From Plutella xylostella (lineage: Eukaryota; Arthropoda; Insecta; Lepidoptera; Plutellidae), in assembly GCF_932276165.1 (NCBI RefSeq), contig NC_064004.1, forward strand, positions 3,978,001 to 4,042,000: 64,000 nucleotides of DNA, in the 5' to 3' direction. Within the stretch, counting starts at the first letter, position 1. Each line of letters begins with the position of its first letter. The notes under the pieces were generated by a model that made no database searches, was not told the origin of the DNA, and worked only from the letters and a program-made list of their open reading frames with translations. This document shows, one piece after another, positions 12,482 through 21,991 of the stretch. The position numbers and the translations under genes were made by a program.

Positions 12482-14135
12482 TATTATGTAGTCTGAGCCT
12501 ATCTGAAACCTAGTTAAACATTGTGAGATGTGTTTATTATCGCATGGTGGAGAGAAAACCAACTGTGACCCATAAGCTACTGATGAGTATATCAGTAGAT
12601 AAATATTTGAATCTATAAATTTATAATGCATAGATTTCTAGGTAGTAGATATACTAAAAAGAAAGGTATAAGTATACATAAGACTTAAGTACTTCCTTAT
12701 TATTCGTGACTTGTCAGAAAGTTATGGAAGGTATGTACCTATACATATAGGTAGGTATTATACATATGGATACACACTTATGTAATTATTAATCAAAATC
12801 TTGTTATTGTCAAGGCAATATTTTTAACATACACTAGCCGAATGGATGGAACCAGTGAAATACTTTGCAACAATATTTAAAAGCTGTAAAATGTAGAATA
12901 TCGATCCAGGCCGCTGGGGCTCAGGCCAGCACATGCTGACTAGGGTATGTAATTCTGGACTGACCTCAGAAATGCAGCAGCCGACCCTGGAGCCTCGTGG
13001 ACCTGCTCAGTCAGCCCCGTACGACGACACGGCCTGCAACACCTGGCGCGGCATCTAGTCCTTGGAACGAGGAGTGGTGCTTGAAGGGAAGATAATTTTA
13101 CCAAATATCACAGCCTCATCAGCTACTGGAAAAGATTAGATGAAGGCTGTGACACTGGCGGATAACTAAGTATGCAGTTTTTCAAAACATGATGCAGGTC
13201 ACCATATTCATATTCTAGATTGACAAGTAACACACAGTCTAATTTTGTATTCTAACTAACTCGGCGGTTAACGAGTTCCTGTGCAGTCCTACTAGGAAGG
13301 AAAGTTATTTTATAAGCCTTTGCACCGATTTTGTTGGCTACTATCATTCTGTATCATCATGTGTGAATATTATGAGCTCTGGCAGCATTCCTTGGTAGAT
13401 GACATCAATTAATAAAGATTGATTAACACAACAATAACAATTATAATAGTTGATAAATGAAAACCGGCTAAAATGTCTTAACTGCGTAAGTAAATGATCA
13501 GTCATGCCCCCAGGATAAGTAAAATGTTCAGTACTTCATATGAAAAACATTAACAAGGTCGCCTTTAGGTATGTTCGTCAATACTAAGGGCAGGTCCCGG
13601 CCAAAACCTTTACTTAGGCTTCGCCTTGTTGCAACTTCAAAGGTACGTAGGTACTTACATTGTTGTAGGTTATGAATGTTGAAGCGTGTTAAGTAGAATA
13701 CACAAAGCTTTCTGGTCGGTTCAATTTTAAAACCATTAAGTCAACCAAGACAAAACAAAATAAAATAGCTCGATTAAATAAAGATGGTACGTAAAGATGT
13801 TAGTTGTACCTGATCAGACCTGATGCACCGACAGCCAACATAGATAGACTCTCTAATCTGTGGAAGCAACAATCATGGTGGCGGGAACATGGACAGTTGG
13901 ACGAGCCACCTCGAGCCTGACTTATCAATCAGACTTTTAATTGACAGTTCGCCAACAGCAGATAGCTTGCGGCTATCTATAGGTAAACTTAGGTAGTTAG
14001 CTATACCCAAGAAAAAGTCCTTGGACATCGATATGACAGTGGAACGGCGAATAACAGTGACATTCTTTAAAACAAAAAGGCTTGTTGTTGTCCAGCTAAG
14101 GAAGGTTACCTACTTCAGTGACCTGGTATTGCAGT

Positions 14136-14346
14136 TCTCTCACGCCTTGTACTAATGTACTCCCTTGCGGGGTAGGCAGAGGTGCATTGCTGCACCCACT
14201 TTTCGCCAGAGTGTTATGTTAGTCCCAATGTAATAGGGGGCGGGGCTATTGCCATTTTACGGGCACATCCAAGACCGCCGGGAATCGAACCCGGGACCTT
14301 TGGCTCAGTAGTCAGGGTCACTAACCACTACGCCATTCGGTCGTCA
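14136..14346 (-). repeat. tRNA-derived SINE
   Basis: Read leftward, the head begins GACGACCGAATGGCGTAGTG with an A box (TGGCGTAGTGG) and a B box (GGTTCGATTCC), then a non-tRNA body. It is a different SINE family from those at 10772, 45049 and 57598. No functional tRNA fold is expected from the anticodon region. Confidence 0.7.
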
Positions 14347-15764
14347 CAAAACTTAACCAAAATGGAATTGTGAAAACAGCACGTCTGCATCTAAACCAGT
14401 CAGTCTAAGTAGTTTCAACAGATACAGTGTTGAAAAATAGTTATGAAACGTTTGCGCCAGAATCAAATTAAAAATACATTTTCATTAGAGAAGCCGTTTA
14501 GGCAAGAATAGGTACTTTCACCCTTTGAATTGTGCTCCAAATGATGATGCTCTGACCTTCGAAATTCATAGAAATTTAATGACGACTGCCATTGTTTATT
14601 ATCTAGCCCAGTAAATTGAGTTGGGCTACGGCTACACGTGATGTGATACACAGTACACAGTAGGTATATGCATGTTCCCAGAATAGTGGAAATTATAATT
14701 TTACCAAAAGGTAGTCGTCTCGTGCAAGAGCACCGTTACTCGATTTATTCGATACACAACTAGTAGACAGCTGCTACTTAGGAGGTTCACGCATTTTTCA
14801 ACAAAGAGCTCGGACACACACTCACAATCCACTGGGACATAAGGAAGACAGCTAATATGGTGTCACTCAGAAACCGCGATGACACTCTGATCATGATCAC
14901 CCGACAGTAGAATCATAATAAATTCGGTAACTTGTGAAGCGGTATGGTATAGCAACAGCGACTTTCACGAAATCAGGAATTAGCTCAGTGCTTTCAGGTT
15001 GAACACTCGCCGGTGGGATTCACTTTGCTCACAGCCGAGAAAAGAAAAGACTCAAAGCTGGAATCTGCCGATGTGTCATGACACTTAAAGATAGTGTCTG
15101 GGGGGTCACTTTATATGACGAAAAACGAACTTTCAGTGCACTGCAGCGCGAGCTATCTGTTTGTATGTATTAAACGTGCCGATTGCACGACAGCTCTCGT
15201 TCGTTCGTTTCTCATCAGTTTAGAGTAACGCTTCTGTACTTACCGTGCGTCGCCATTCCCATGAGCAGTCCAATGATCTTTAGGCAGTTTAGAACAAAAG
15301 CTGCATTAGACAGTTTCTTCAGCAGACATCGAAATAAAAATAAAAAATTCTTGCACAACTATCCCCAGGAGCAGTCTACAGGTCACTTTGGGCAGTTCAG
15401 AAGAAAGCTGCTTTAACAGAATACCCTACCTCAGCGGAGGCATCAAATTGAAGTGCTATAACACTTGTAGAAGCGGTGCACGTTACCCGATTTGTCGTCA
15501 TCCATGCCGATGCGGCTACGGCGACTGCAGGTGGGTACTCAGGCTTCGTTGGTGTGCCCTTGTATGGCTAACATGACCAACCTTGGCAGTAAACGTTCGT
15601 CCGCATATGCCATAATCATTGATGAATAGCGCACGATACCTTCTAAAGAAGTCACTAACAATGATGGCTGATGATGATGATGATGACCGTGCTAGCAATA
15701 GTGCAGGCGGTTCCGCTGAGCATAAAATCTCTTCCCAGACAGGGGGCGTTTGGATCTGGCAACC

Positions 15765-16160
15765 AGAACAGGAGTGCCAGGTGTGCGCAGCGATGCAGGT
15801 GGGACAACACAGCCGCCAGGGCAGGAGTGCATGGCTGGGTCTATGCAGCGATGCAGGTAGCACAAACCGGTGGCCAGGGCCAGGACCGGGTGTACAGCCG
15901 CCAGGGCAGGAGCGCATGGCTGGGTCTATGCAGCGGTGCAGGTAGTAAAAACCGGTGGCCAGGGCCAGGACCGGGTGTACGCTGCGATGCAGGTGACAAG
16001 AGACGGTGGCCAGCGCAGGAGCACAGGGCCGGGTGTATGCTGCGATGCAGGTGGCACAAACCGGTGGCCAGGGCAGGAGCGCAGGGCCGGGTGTACGCTG
16101 CGATGCAGGTGGCACGAGACGGCGGCCAGCGCGGGAGCACAGGGCCGGGTGCAGGTTACA
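15765..16160. repeat. GC-rich minisatellite, about 58-bp unit
   Basis: The marker GCGATGCAGGT (or a one-base variant) recurs at about 15791, 15849, 15934, 15985, 16043 and 16101, with spacing 58, 85, 51, 58 and 58. The repeats create long open frames on both strands (up to 218 codons) rich in Gly, Arg, Pro and Ala. These are repeat artefacts. Confidence 0.8.
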
Positions 16161-16902
16161 CGAAACTTCAATTTCACCGAATCGGCTTGCCTACCCTTCA
16201 GCGGGTAGGTACCGGCGCGATCACATTACTCGCCGCACATGCCGCAATGTCCCAACATACTGAAACTCGGAGCCACGTGCTTCCTGTAAAAAATCCTATG
16301 ACGGTCCTGGAAAGCTCCTGTTTGTAAAGCCTTACATAAGCTATAATAAAGTGCATTATTGTAATAGCAAAGTTTTTATCAACTGTTTTCTAAAAATATT
16401 AGAAATTGAGGGTAGAAAAATATATTTTATAATTTTTTCCTGTATAAAATAAACATTATGCTTTACTTAAAGCGGTCATTAATGTAAGTATCTAGCTCAA
16501 GCGCCACTAGTAGGACCGGAATATGTGATCAATCATCACTACGACTATTGAATCGGACCCTACTGCGTGGGATAAAAACCCCAAGCGCCGGAGCATTATG
16601 ACCAGTGGCTGAGCTTTTAAAAGCAGTAATTAATAGCATTTTACTCACGGCTTATCAGCTCAAACCTTCGTTGCGAAATCCTCAGCAATGGCTGGGTGCG
16701 CAGCAGCCGGCAGGTCCCGCTCCCCGACGCCACGTGTCGCGGCGGCCGCGCCCCGCGCCGCCTGGTCCGCATCACGCTGCTCCCGGCAGTGAGGAATCCG
16801 CAAATTCAATATTATATTTTTCCCTGTTCGGAGCGAAGCCGACGAGAACCGTGGCTACATTGAGCCATTTTGCCGAAGTGTTCACTTCAAAAATCAAAAA
16901 CC

Positions 16903-16936
16903 AACTGAGGCGCGCGGGCGACTCACTCTATTTATA
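16903..16936 (-). promoter_or_regulatory. Core promoter at right end of the 4.6-kb element
   Basis: On the minus strand TATAAATA starts at 16936 and TCAGTT is centred 30 bp downstream (initiator A at 16906). It points into the element. It is conserved with the MITE promoter at 12366, including the GC-rich CGCCCGCGCGCC stretch between the two boxes. Confidence 0.5.
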
Positions 16937-17089
16937 TAGGCACCCGCACCTTGCAAACTAAAGGTGGAGAGAAAAATGGACTTTATTTAACTGTCACTGT
17001 GACCCTTATGATGCCGAACACGGAGAAAGTCGAAACGCCATATCTCACAATGTTTAACTAGGTTTCAGATAGGCTCAGACTACATAATA

Positions 17090-17549
17090 CATATTTTTAG
17101 AAAAGGTTATGAGTCTTGTCCCTGGAGTAAGTTATTTTAAATATCATGATAACGAAGAAGTTGTAAGTCCTGATAATGCCTCTCAGAATTCTGTCATAAT
17201 TTTTGATGATGTAGCATGTGAGAATCAAAATAATATTCGTGATTATTTTGCAATGGGAAGACATAAAAATATAGATTGTTTTTACTTAAACCAAACTTAT
17301 AGTAAAGTTCCAAAACAGTTGATTCGTGACAATGCAAACCTTATCATCTTATTTAAGCAGGATGATATAAATCTCCATCATGTGTATGATGAACATGTGA
17401 ACACTGATATGACCTGGCTACAATTTCGAGAAATGTGTTCCAGTGTTTGGAAAGATTCATTTAGCTACTTGGTCATAAATAAAGACTGTCAGAAAAATAA
17501 TGGTTGCTACAGAAAAAAATTCGATACTTTTATTATGGTGGATGATTGA
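17090..17549 (+). pseudogene. Polinton packaging ATPase, 3' piece
   Basis: This is the continuation of the ATPase whose Walker A half lies at 11956-12186. An ATG at 17109 would give 146 residues. Walker B reads SVIIFDDVACE around residues 28-38 of that frame, and a conserved YLNQTYSKVPKQLIRDNAN segment follows, typical of A32-like packaging ATPases. The frame is open to a natural stop at 17547-17549. The piece lacks its own Walker A, so a protein started here could not hydrolyse ATP. The interruption is the pair of TA-flanked elements described separately. Confidence 0.85.
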
Positions 17550-17631
17550 ATTGAATAAATAACGCTTCTTGGTAGTAAACAAAACAGTTTTACATTTTCC
17601 TCTTAAGTGATAAGTAACAAAATCTGTAAAA

Positions 17632-18618
17632 ATGAATGACGAAAAAACATTAAAACAGCAAATAATTAAATCTGCTGATGCAGTCAAAAAGAAGATGCAA
17701 AGCTTGAAAAATAGTAAATTAGATTCTGATATGGCATTAGAATCTATGTTCAAACCAGTGACGGATCCATTAAAGCAGCTGACAAGGAACTATATAAGTG
17801 CTGGAGGAAATGATGAAATTCATCAAGAAAGTGAAAGTGAAGATGTTATGCCAAAAATAACTTTTCCAAGAAAAAGAAAATTGTCTGAAAATGAACCTAT
17901 TAGTAATTTGTCACCTAATAAAATTCAACATGATATTAATTCGGATCATTCTTTAAGTGATTCTGAGTTGGAACAAAGCACTGGAAATAACATAAGTGAT
18001 TTATTTTTTGAAACGACTTCTGATGCTGCTTCGACGCCAACTCCGAAGTCTGTTTCATCGTGGTCTTTGTCATCAGAAGTTTTCAATGATGTACCTTATG
18101 GAATCAGGTTAGAAAAGGGAAAACCTATGATTGGATCGGAACGTGTTACCATAACCGACCATTCAATTAAAATAGCGGGACAGTCATACAGTAAAACAAG
18201 AGGTTTGGTTGAATTACTCTACCAAAAGAAACCTGATTTGAGTATAGTTACTGAAGAAGATAAACAAAATTACAAATCCATGTTATTATCCACGAATGCA
18301 CATAAACGTAAATATGATCTAAGTCAACCAACAAATAGCAACCGAGGATTCAAGTATTTACAAATTATAAAACCATTATTAGCATCACCCACAGTCACTA
18401 AATCCACACATCTAGACAAAAGCACTCCTAAAGGGAAAGGCATACCATTATTTAAAAAAGTTGGTAAAAATGTGGATTACATTTTTTGGAACGATCCAAA
18501 TGACTTAGTTGAAACATTAAAATTACTAATAGCTTCGAGAGACGCTGGTAACACTGGATTAGATGATGAAATATTATCAATCATTAAACAATTAAAAAAA
18601 TGTGGTGATATCAATTGA
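17632..18618 (+). CDS. Conserved Polinton protein of unknown function (328 aa)
   Basis: This gene has a complete frame with a clear ATG and stop. The N-terminal 130 residues are polar, Lys/Ser/Glu-rich and probably disordered, with a basic patch (PRKRKLSEN) resembling a nuclear localisation signal. The region from about residue 150 to 245 (VPYGIRLEKGKPMIGSERV and the following ITDHSIKIAGQ) looks like the conserved core seen in uncharacterised proteins next to Polinton ATPase genes in arthropods. The C-terminus has a second conserved-looking patch (VDYIFWNDPNDLVETLKLL). A virion or core role is plausible from position between ATPase and integrase, but no function can be assigned. It starts 83 bp after the ATPase stop. 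Confidence 0.8.
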   Translation: MNDEKTLKQQIIKSADAVKKKMQSLKNSKLDSDMALESMFKPVTDPLKQLTRNYISAGGNDEIHQESESEDVMPKITFPRKRKLSENEPISNLSPNKIQHDINSDHSLSDSELEQSTGNNISDLFFETTSDAASTPTPKSVSSWSLSSEVFNDVPYGIRLEKGKPMIGSERVTITDHSIKIAGQSYSKTRGLVELLYQKKPDLSIVTEEDKQNYKSMLLSTNAHKRKYDLSQPTNSNRGFKYLQIIKPLLASPTVTKSTHLDKSTPKGKGIPLFKKVGKNVDYIFWNDPNDLVETLKLLIASRDAGNTGLDDEILSIIKQLKKCGDIN

Positions 18619-18642
18619 ATAAATACTTATACAAATTATTTT

Positions 18643-19047
18643 ATGTTTTATTATAACGCTAACCTTCACTTCATTCGCATGATGAACATCGATAAATTTG
18701 GACATCATGTCCATAAAAGAATGCGAGTATTAGACCCTTTAGAATGTATATCCTTTAATAAAGCGCTTTTTCAAAATGAATCAGGTGATTATGATTTGAA
18801 ACAAAGAAGATTAAAAGATTTGAAATTAGCTGTTGATGCCGATGAAGCTGTCAATAAAGCGTATGTTGACCAAAACAATAACATTTATTGTAAAAGAGAA
18901 GATTTTCTTGCAGAGCTTAAAAGTATAAAAACTCAAATAAGTCTCATGCAGCAACAGTTGAGTCAAAAGTGTTCCAAGGTAGACGCGAGTAATATTATAA
19001 AAGATCAAATAGTAACCCTAAGAGATCTTATGACCAAACCAATATGA
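18643..19047 (+). CDS. Small Polinton protein with tail-fibre-like AVNKAYVD motif
   Basis: A 134-codon frame. The biological start may be the ATG pair at 18679-18684, which would remove a 12-residue leader. After a basic segment (DKFGHHVHKRMRVL) comes LKDLKLAVDADEAVNKAYVD, closely resembling the PxDxxDAVNKxYVD motif of trimeric phage and viral fibre or tail proteins, followed by a predicted coiled coil (about residues 88-130, Gln/Leu rich). This suggests an elongated oligomeric virion protein, but that is inference. The stop overlaps the integrase start (ATGA, 19044-19047). Confidence 0.7.
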   Translation: MFYYNANLHFIRMMNIDKFGHHVHKRMRVLDPLECISFNKALFQNESGDYDLKQRRLKDLKLAVDADEAVNKAYVDQNNNIYCKREDFLAELKSIKTQISLMQQQLSQKCSKVDASNIIKDQIVTLRDLMTKPI

Positions 19048-19976
19048 GTAAACAAGGTGTTGTTAATGAAATTCATAAAGGAGCCAGAAAAAATTTTCCA
19101 CGTCGATCAGTTATTCTAAAAGGAATTGATGATTTATGGCAAGCGGACTTGATTGACATTAAAAGTTATCACAAAGATAACAAAGGTTTTAAATTCGTAT
19201 TAGTTGTTATTGACGCCTTTTCTAAATATGCGTGGGCAGCTCCATTAAAGACCAAAACAAAAACTGAAGTGTCTCTAGCTTTTGAAAAAGTTTTAAAAGA
19301 AGGACGTACACCTACAAATTTACAAACAGATATGGGTACAGAGTTTTACAACGACATCTTTCAACGGCTTATGAAAAGATGCAATATAAATCATTATTCA
19401 ACATACTCCTCTAAAAAAGCATCCATAGTAGAAAGACTCATACGAACTTTAAAATGCAAGCTGTTTAAACATTTTAGTCTTACTGGAAACTATAAATGGG
19501 TAGGGAAGCCTTTATGTGATGTAGTAAATAATTATAATAATACCGTTCATCGTACTACAAAACATAAACCATCTGAAATTAATAAGTTAAACGAATCAGT
19601 TGTTGCAAAGAATATACAAAAATGTAAAAAAATATTACCTGTAAAAAAAAATAAGTTTAATATAGGTGATGTCGTTCGTATAAGTAAGTACAAAGGAGAG
19701 TTTCAAAAGGGCTATACGCCAAACTGGTCTACCGAATTGTTTAAGATTTTCAAAGTAATAAAATCTCAGCCGCCTACTTATTACATACAAGACCTACATG
19801 AAGTTCCCATAAAAGGTTGTTTTTATGAATATGAACTTCAAAAAACCTATCACCCTAATATTTATTTGGTTGAAAAGGTTATTAAAAGGAGTGGGAATAA
19901 GGTTCTTGTAAAATGGCTCGGTCTCAACCCAAATGAAAACAGCTGGATCGATAAAAATAATATCATAAATAACTGA
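19044..19976 (+). CDS. INT: Polinton integrase (rve/DDE) with C-terminal chromodomain
   Basis: This 310-aa retrovirus-like integrase would join Polinton ends to host DNA. The DDE residues are visible as D35 (WQADLID), D96 (QTDMGTEF) and E130 (SIVERLIRTLK). The N-terminal H2C2 zinc-binding module is absent or reduced to about 30 residues, as in some Polinton integrases. After the catalytic core comes an SH3-like segment (FNIGDVVRISKYKG) and at about 270-308 a chromodomain (YLVEKVIKR, VLVKWLGL, SWI), which in related elements can guide insertion to marked chromatin. The frame is complete. It overlaps the preceding gene by four bases. All key residues are present, so this copy could encode an active enzyme. 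Confidence 0.92.
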   Translation: MSKQGVVNEIHKGARKNFPRRSVILKGIDDLWQADLIDIKSYHKDNKGFKFVLVVIDAFSKYAWAAPLKTKTKTEVSLAFEKVLKEGRTPTNLQTDMGTEFYNDIFQRLMKRCNINHYSTYSSKKASIVERLIRTLKCKLFKHFSLTGNYKWVGKPLCDVVNNYNNTVHRTTKHKPSEINKLNESVVAKNIQKCKKILPVKKNKFNIGDVVRISKYKGEFQKGYTPNWSTELFKIFKVIKSQPPTYYIQDLHEVPIKGCFYEYELQKTYHPNIYLVEKVIKRSGNKVLVKWLGLNPNENSWIDKNNIINN

Positions 19977-20046
19977 GGTACTAGGTAGGTATACCTATAT
20001 TATATATTATGGATTCAAACATATATTTTTCATTATCTACCTAGTT

Positions 20047-20775
20047 ATGAAAGGGAAAGGACTTATAAATTCATTTATTAATAACTTGCCTGTAGAGTTA
20101 CACTTACCAGGCTATCAATACTGCGGACCGGGTACACGCTTGCAAGAACGTTTGAAAAGAGGTGATAAAGGAATTAACCCTTTAGACAACGCGTGCATGC
20201 AACACGATATTGCTTACACAAAATATTCGAATTTGAGAGATCGTCATAAGGCCGACTTACTGTTAAAAAATATGGCAAAACAACGACTAAAATCAAAAGA
20301 TGCTAGCAGAGGCGAAAAAAGTGCATCTTGGTTGGTAAATAAAATTATGAAAGCAAAAATTAGAACAGGTGCTGGAATTAAGTCATTCCAATCTTCGGTG
20401 TCTAAATTGAAAACGCTTCTGAAGAAACTCAAACCAAAAACTAACAAACACGCTATAGAACTAGCATATTCTGCAGCAAAAAAAATATTTCATAAAAATA
20501 ATCACATTAAATTACCTAGAATTATACCCATTCCTAAAACAGGAGGAATTCTTCCTCTAATTCCTATTTTTGCTGGACTATCCGCATTGGGTTCATTAGC
20601 TGGTGGTGTGGGTGGAATAGCTAAAGCAGTAAATGATTACAAGTCAGCTCAAAAAAGTATTGTCGAATCCGAACGCCACAATAAGATGATGGAATCAATC
20701 GCCTTGGGTAAAGGTTTATTCATCAAACCTTACAAAAAGGGTAAAGGATTATGTGTACAATCTTCAAAAAACTAG
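20047..20775 (+). CDS. Capsid-associated phospholipase A2 protein
   Basis: This 242-aa protein begins with a PLA2 module of the parvovirus VP1-unique type: calcium-loop YCGPGT at residues 25-30 and the catalytic helix DNACMQHDIAY with the His-Asp pair at 53-54. In parvoviruses such a domain breaches the endosomal membrane. Here it would be part of the Polinton virion by analogy. The middle is basic (about 70-150). A hydrophobic, Gly-rich segment (about 173-195, LIPIFAGLSALGSLAGGVGG) may insert in membranes. LAGG-V fits the (M/I/L)xGG-x cleavage preference of adenain-type proteases, suggesting processing by the next gene product. The C-terminus is basic and Gly-Lys rich (KGKGL repeated from the N-terminus). 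Its end overlaps the protease gene by 25 bases. Confidence 0.88.
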   Translation: MKGKGLINSFINNLPVELHLPGYQYCGPGTRLQERLKRGDKGINPLDNACMQHDIAYTKYSNLRDRHKADLLLKNMAKQRLKSKDASRGEKSASWLVNKIMKAKIRTGAGIKSFQSSVSKLKTLLKKLKPKTNKHAIELAYSAAKKIFHKNNHIKLPRIIPIPKTGGILPLIPIFAGLSALGSLAGGVGGIAKAVNDYKSAQKSIVESERHNKMMESIALGKGLFIKPYKKGKGLCVQSSKN

Positions 20776-21140
20776 TTTTAAGGTTACCCAGGCGAGCTCT
20801 TAGTAACATTGATATATTAAATTACACTCGTGATATACCATATTTTCGCGGTGTTTATATGAGAGATACTTTGCCGAGTAAGCCTAATTATATAGAATGT
20901 GCCATTCTAAATTTAGATATTTCGCTTAATGAGGGAACTCACTGGGTAGCCTATGTTAAAGTAAATAATTATGCAGAGTATTTCGATAGTTATGGTTTAA
21001 AACCACCTTTAGAATTACTGAACTATTTAACAAAGAAAACTGTTGTATTTTATAATTATGAAAACTGCCAAAAAAGTCACCTTTATAATTGCGGGCACTT
21101 ATGTATTAAGTTTCTTAGAAAATACTGGAAAAACGTTTAA
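20751..21140 (+). CDS. PRO: Adenain-like maturation cysteine protease (C5 family)
   Basis: A 129-aa protease related to adenovirus adenain, which cleaves virion precursors. The visible catalytic set is His64 (GTHWVAY), Asp79 (YFDSYG) and Cys118 in NCGHLC, with Gln107 in position for the oxyanion hole. The first 20 residues (basic) lie over the end of the PLA2 gene in another frame, so a later start is possible, but the next ATG is Met37, inside the protease fold. The length is short compared with adenovirus enzymes (about 200 aa) but normal for Polintons. The stop is followed by the penton gene within 45 bp. Confidence 0.87.
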   Translation: MCTIFKKLVLRLPRRALSNIDILNYTRDIPYFRGVYMRDTLPSKPNYIECAILNLDISLNEGTHWVAYVKVNNYAEYFDSYGLKPPLELLNYLTKKTVVFYNYENCQKSHLYNCGHLCIKFLRKYWKNV

Positions 21141-21176
21141 AATAAGGTTTTGCTTATAAATATTCTCATTAACACG

Positions 21177-21848
21177 ATGTCATTCACACTATCAATTACT
21201 GGTCGCGAATCAGCTTTGTCAACATATTATTCTCCAGCTTTACAACTTGGAGGTGAATATGAGTGCGGACTAGTATTTTTTTCAACCTTCAATTCAATAC
21301 CTAACATAGATAAAAACAATAACAATTTTTATTATGGTGATAACGAAGTCATTAAAATTCCGGAAGGATCTTACGAACTGTTGGATATTAGTGACTTTTT
21401 GAAAACCAATTTACCTGGTTGTACGTTTGAGTTATTATGCAACAATAATACTTTGAGTACGAAGATATTTTGTTCTAAAGACATTCATTTTGAGAAAGCT
21501 GGTTCAATTGGGAGGATATTGGGGTTTAGAAATGAATTACTTAAAGCCAATATATTACATGAATCTATCTTTCCGGTGAGCATTCTCTCTACAACCATCG
21601 TTCGAATCGAATGTGATATCGTGAGCGGTTCTTATATAAACGGAAAACCTAGTCATATTATTTACGAATTTGCTCCCAGTGTACCACCAGCATACAGGAT
21701 CATAGAAATTCCGAAAAACTTGATATATTTTCCGGTTAATCAAGACACTGTTAGTGAAATCAATATAAGGATTTTAGATGCAAATAATAATGTTATTAAT
21801 TTTCGACAAGAAGAATTACAGCTCTATTTGCATTTGAGACGAAAATGA
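21177..21848 (+). CDS. Penton (minor capsid, single jelly roll) protein
   Basis: The best start is the ATG at 21177 (MSFTLSITGRES...). An in-frame ATG at 21150 adds nine hydrophobic residues with no family support. About 223 aa, the usual length for Polinton pentons. Visible family features are an N-terminal strand pattern, a central IGRILGFRNELL, and a conserved HIIYEFAPSVPPAYRIIEIP stretch followed by strands to LQLYLHLRRK. In the virion it would close the five-fold vertices. The stop TGA overlaps the next small ORF (ATGA at 21845-21848). The frame is intact. Confidence 0.85.
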   Translation: MSFTLSITGRESALSTYYSPALQLGGEYECGLVFFSTFNSIPNIDKNNNNFYYGDNEVIKIPEGSYELLDISDFLKTNLPGCTFELLCNNNTLSTKIFCSKDIHFEKAGSIGRILGFRNELLKANILHESIFPVSILSTTIVRIECDIVSGSYINGKPSHIIYEFAPSVPPAYRIIEIPKNLIYFPVNQDTVSEINIRILDANNNVINFRQEELQLYLHLRRK

Positions 21849-21991
21849 TTGATTTTATAAATATAAGGTTTGAACCTAGATGTAAAGCTCCCATTGCATT
21901 ACATACAGTGCAAGAGCAACCACCTACCAAAAGGAAAAAGCTAACCAAGGAAAACAAACAGTTTCTAAAAGCCATCAAACTTATAAAATGA
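21845..21991 (+). CDS. 48-aa basic ORF between penton and major capsid
   Basis: A tiny frame from ATG 21845 to TGA 21989-21991 exactly fills the space between the capsid genes: its ATG overlaps the penton stop, and its stop overlaps the ATG of the major capsid gene, both as ATGA. The product is strongly basic, with a PPTKRKKLTKENK core resembling a nuclear localisation or DNA-binding tail and a short amphipathic end. The precise ATGA junctions at both ends are unlikely by chance and suggest a real virion core or scaffold peptide. No homology can be claimed by eye. Confidence 0.6.
   Translation: MIDFINIRFEPRCKAPIALHTVQEQPPTKRKKLTKENKQFLKAIKLIK

Larger units (their letters stand above)
12484..17087. 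mobile_element. 4.6-kb non-autonomous TIR element splitting the Polinton ATPase
   Basis: The ends are TTATGTAGTCTGAGCC and its reverse complement, with a TIR of about 46 bp, in a TA target (12482-12483 and 17088-17089). The interior has no transposase. It holds a minus-strand SINE (14136-14346), a GC-rich minisatellite (15765-16160), and a right terminal segment carrying an inward-facing TATA/initiator pair. Between 12530 and 14130, and between 14350 and 15760, no gene or repeat was recognised. The TA duplication suggests the mariner/Tc1 order, but this is not proven. Confidence 0.75.

Noticed and set aside
15516..16327. Long open frames (up to 218 codons) on both strands
   Set aside because: They arise from the 58-bp GC-rich minisatellite, have no start context or domain, and overlap in several frames.
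12484..17087. Endogenous densovirus (TATA/initiator in inverted ends, suitable size)
   Set aside because: No NS1 or VP-like frame is readable, and the TA target duplication fits a transposon better.
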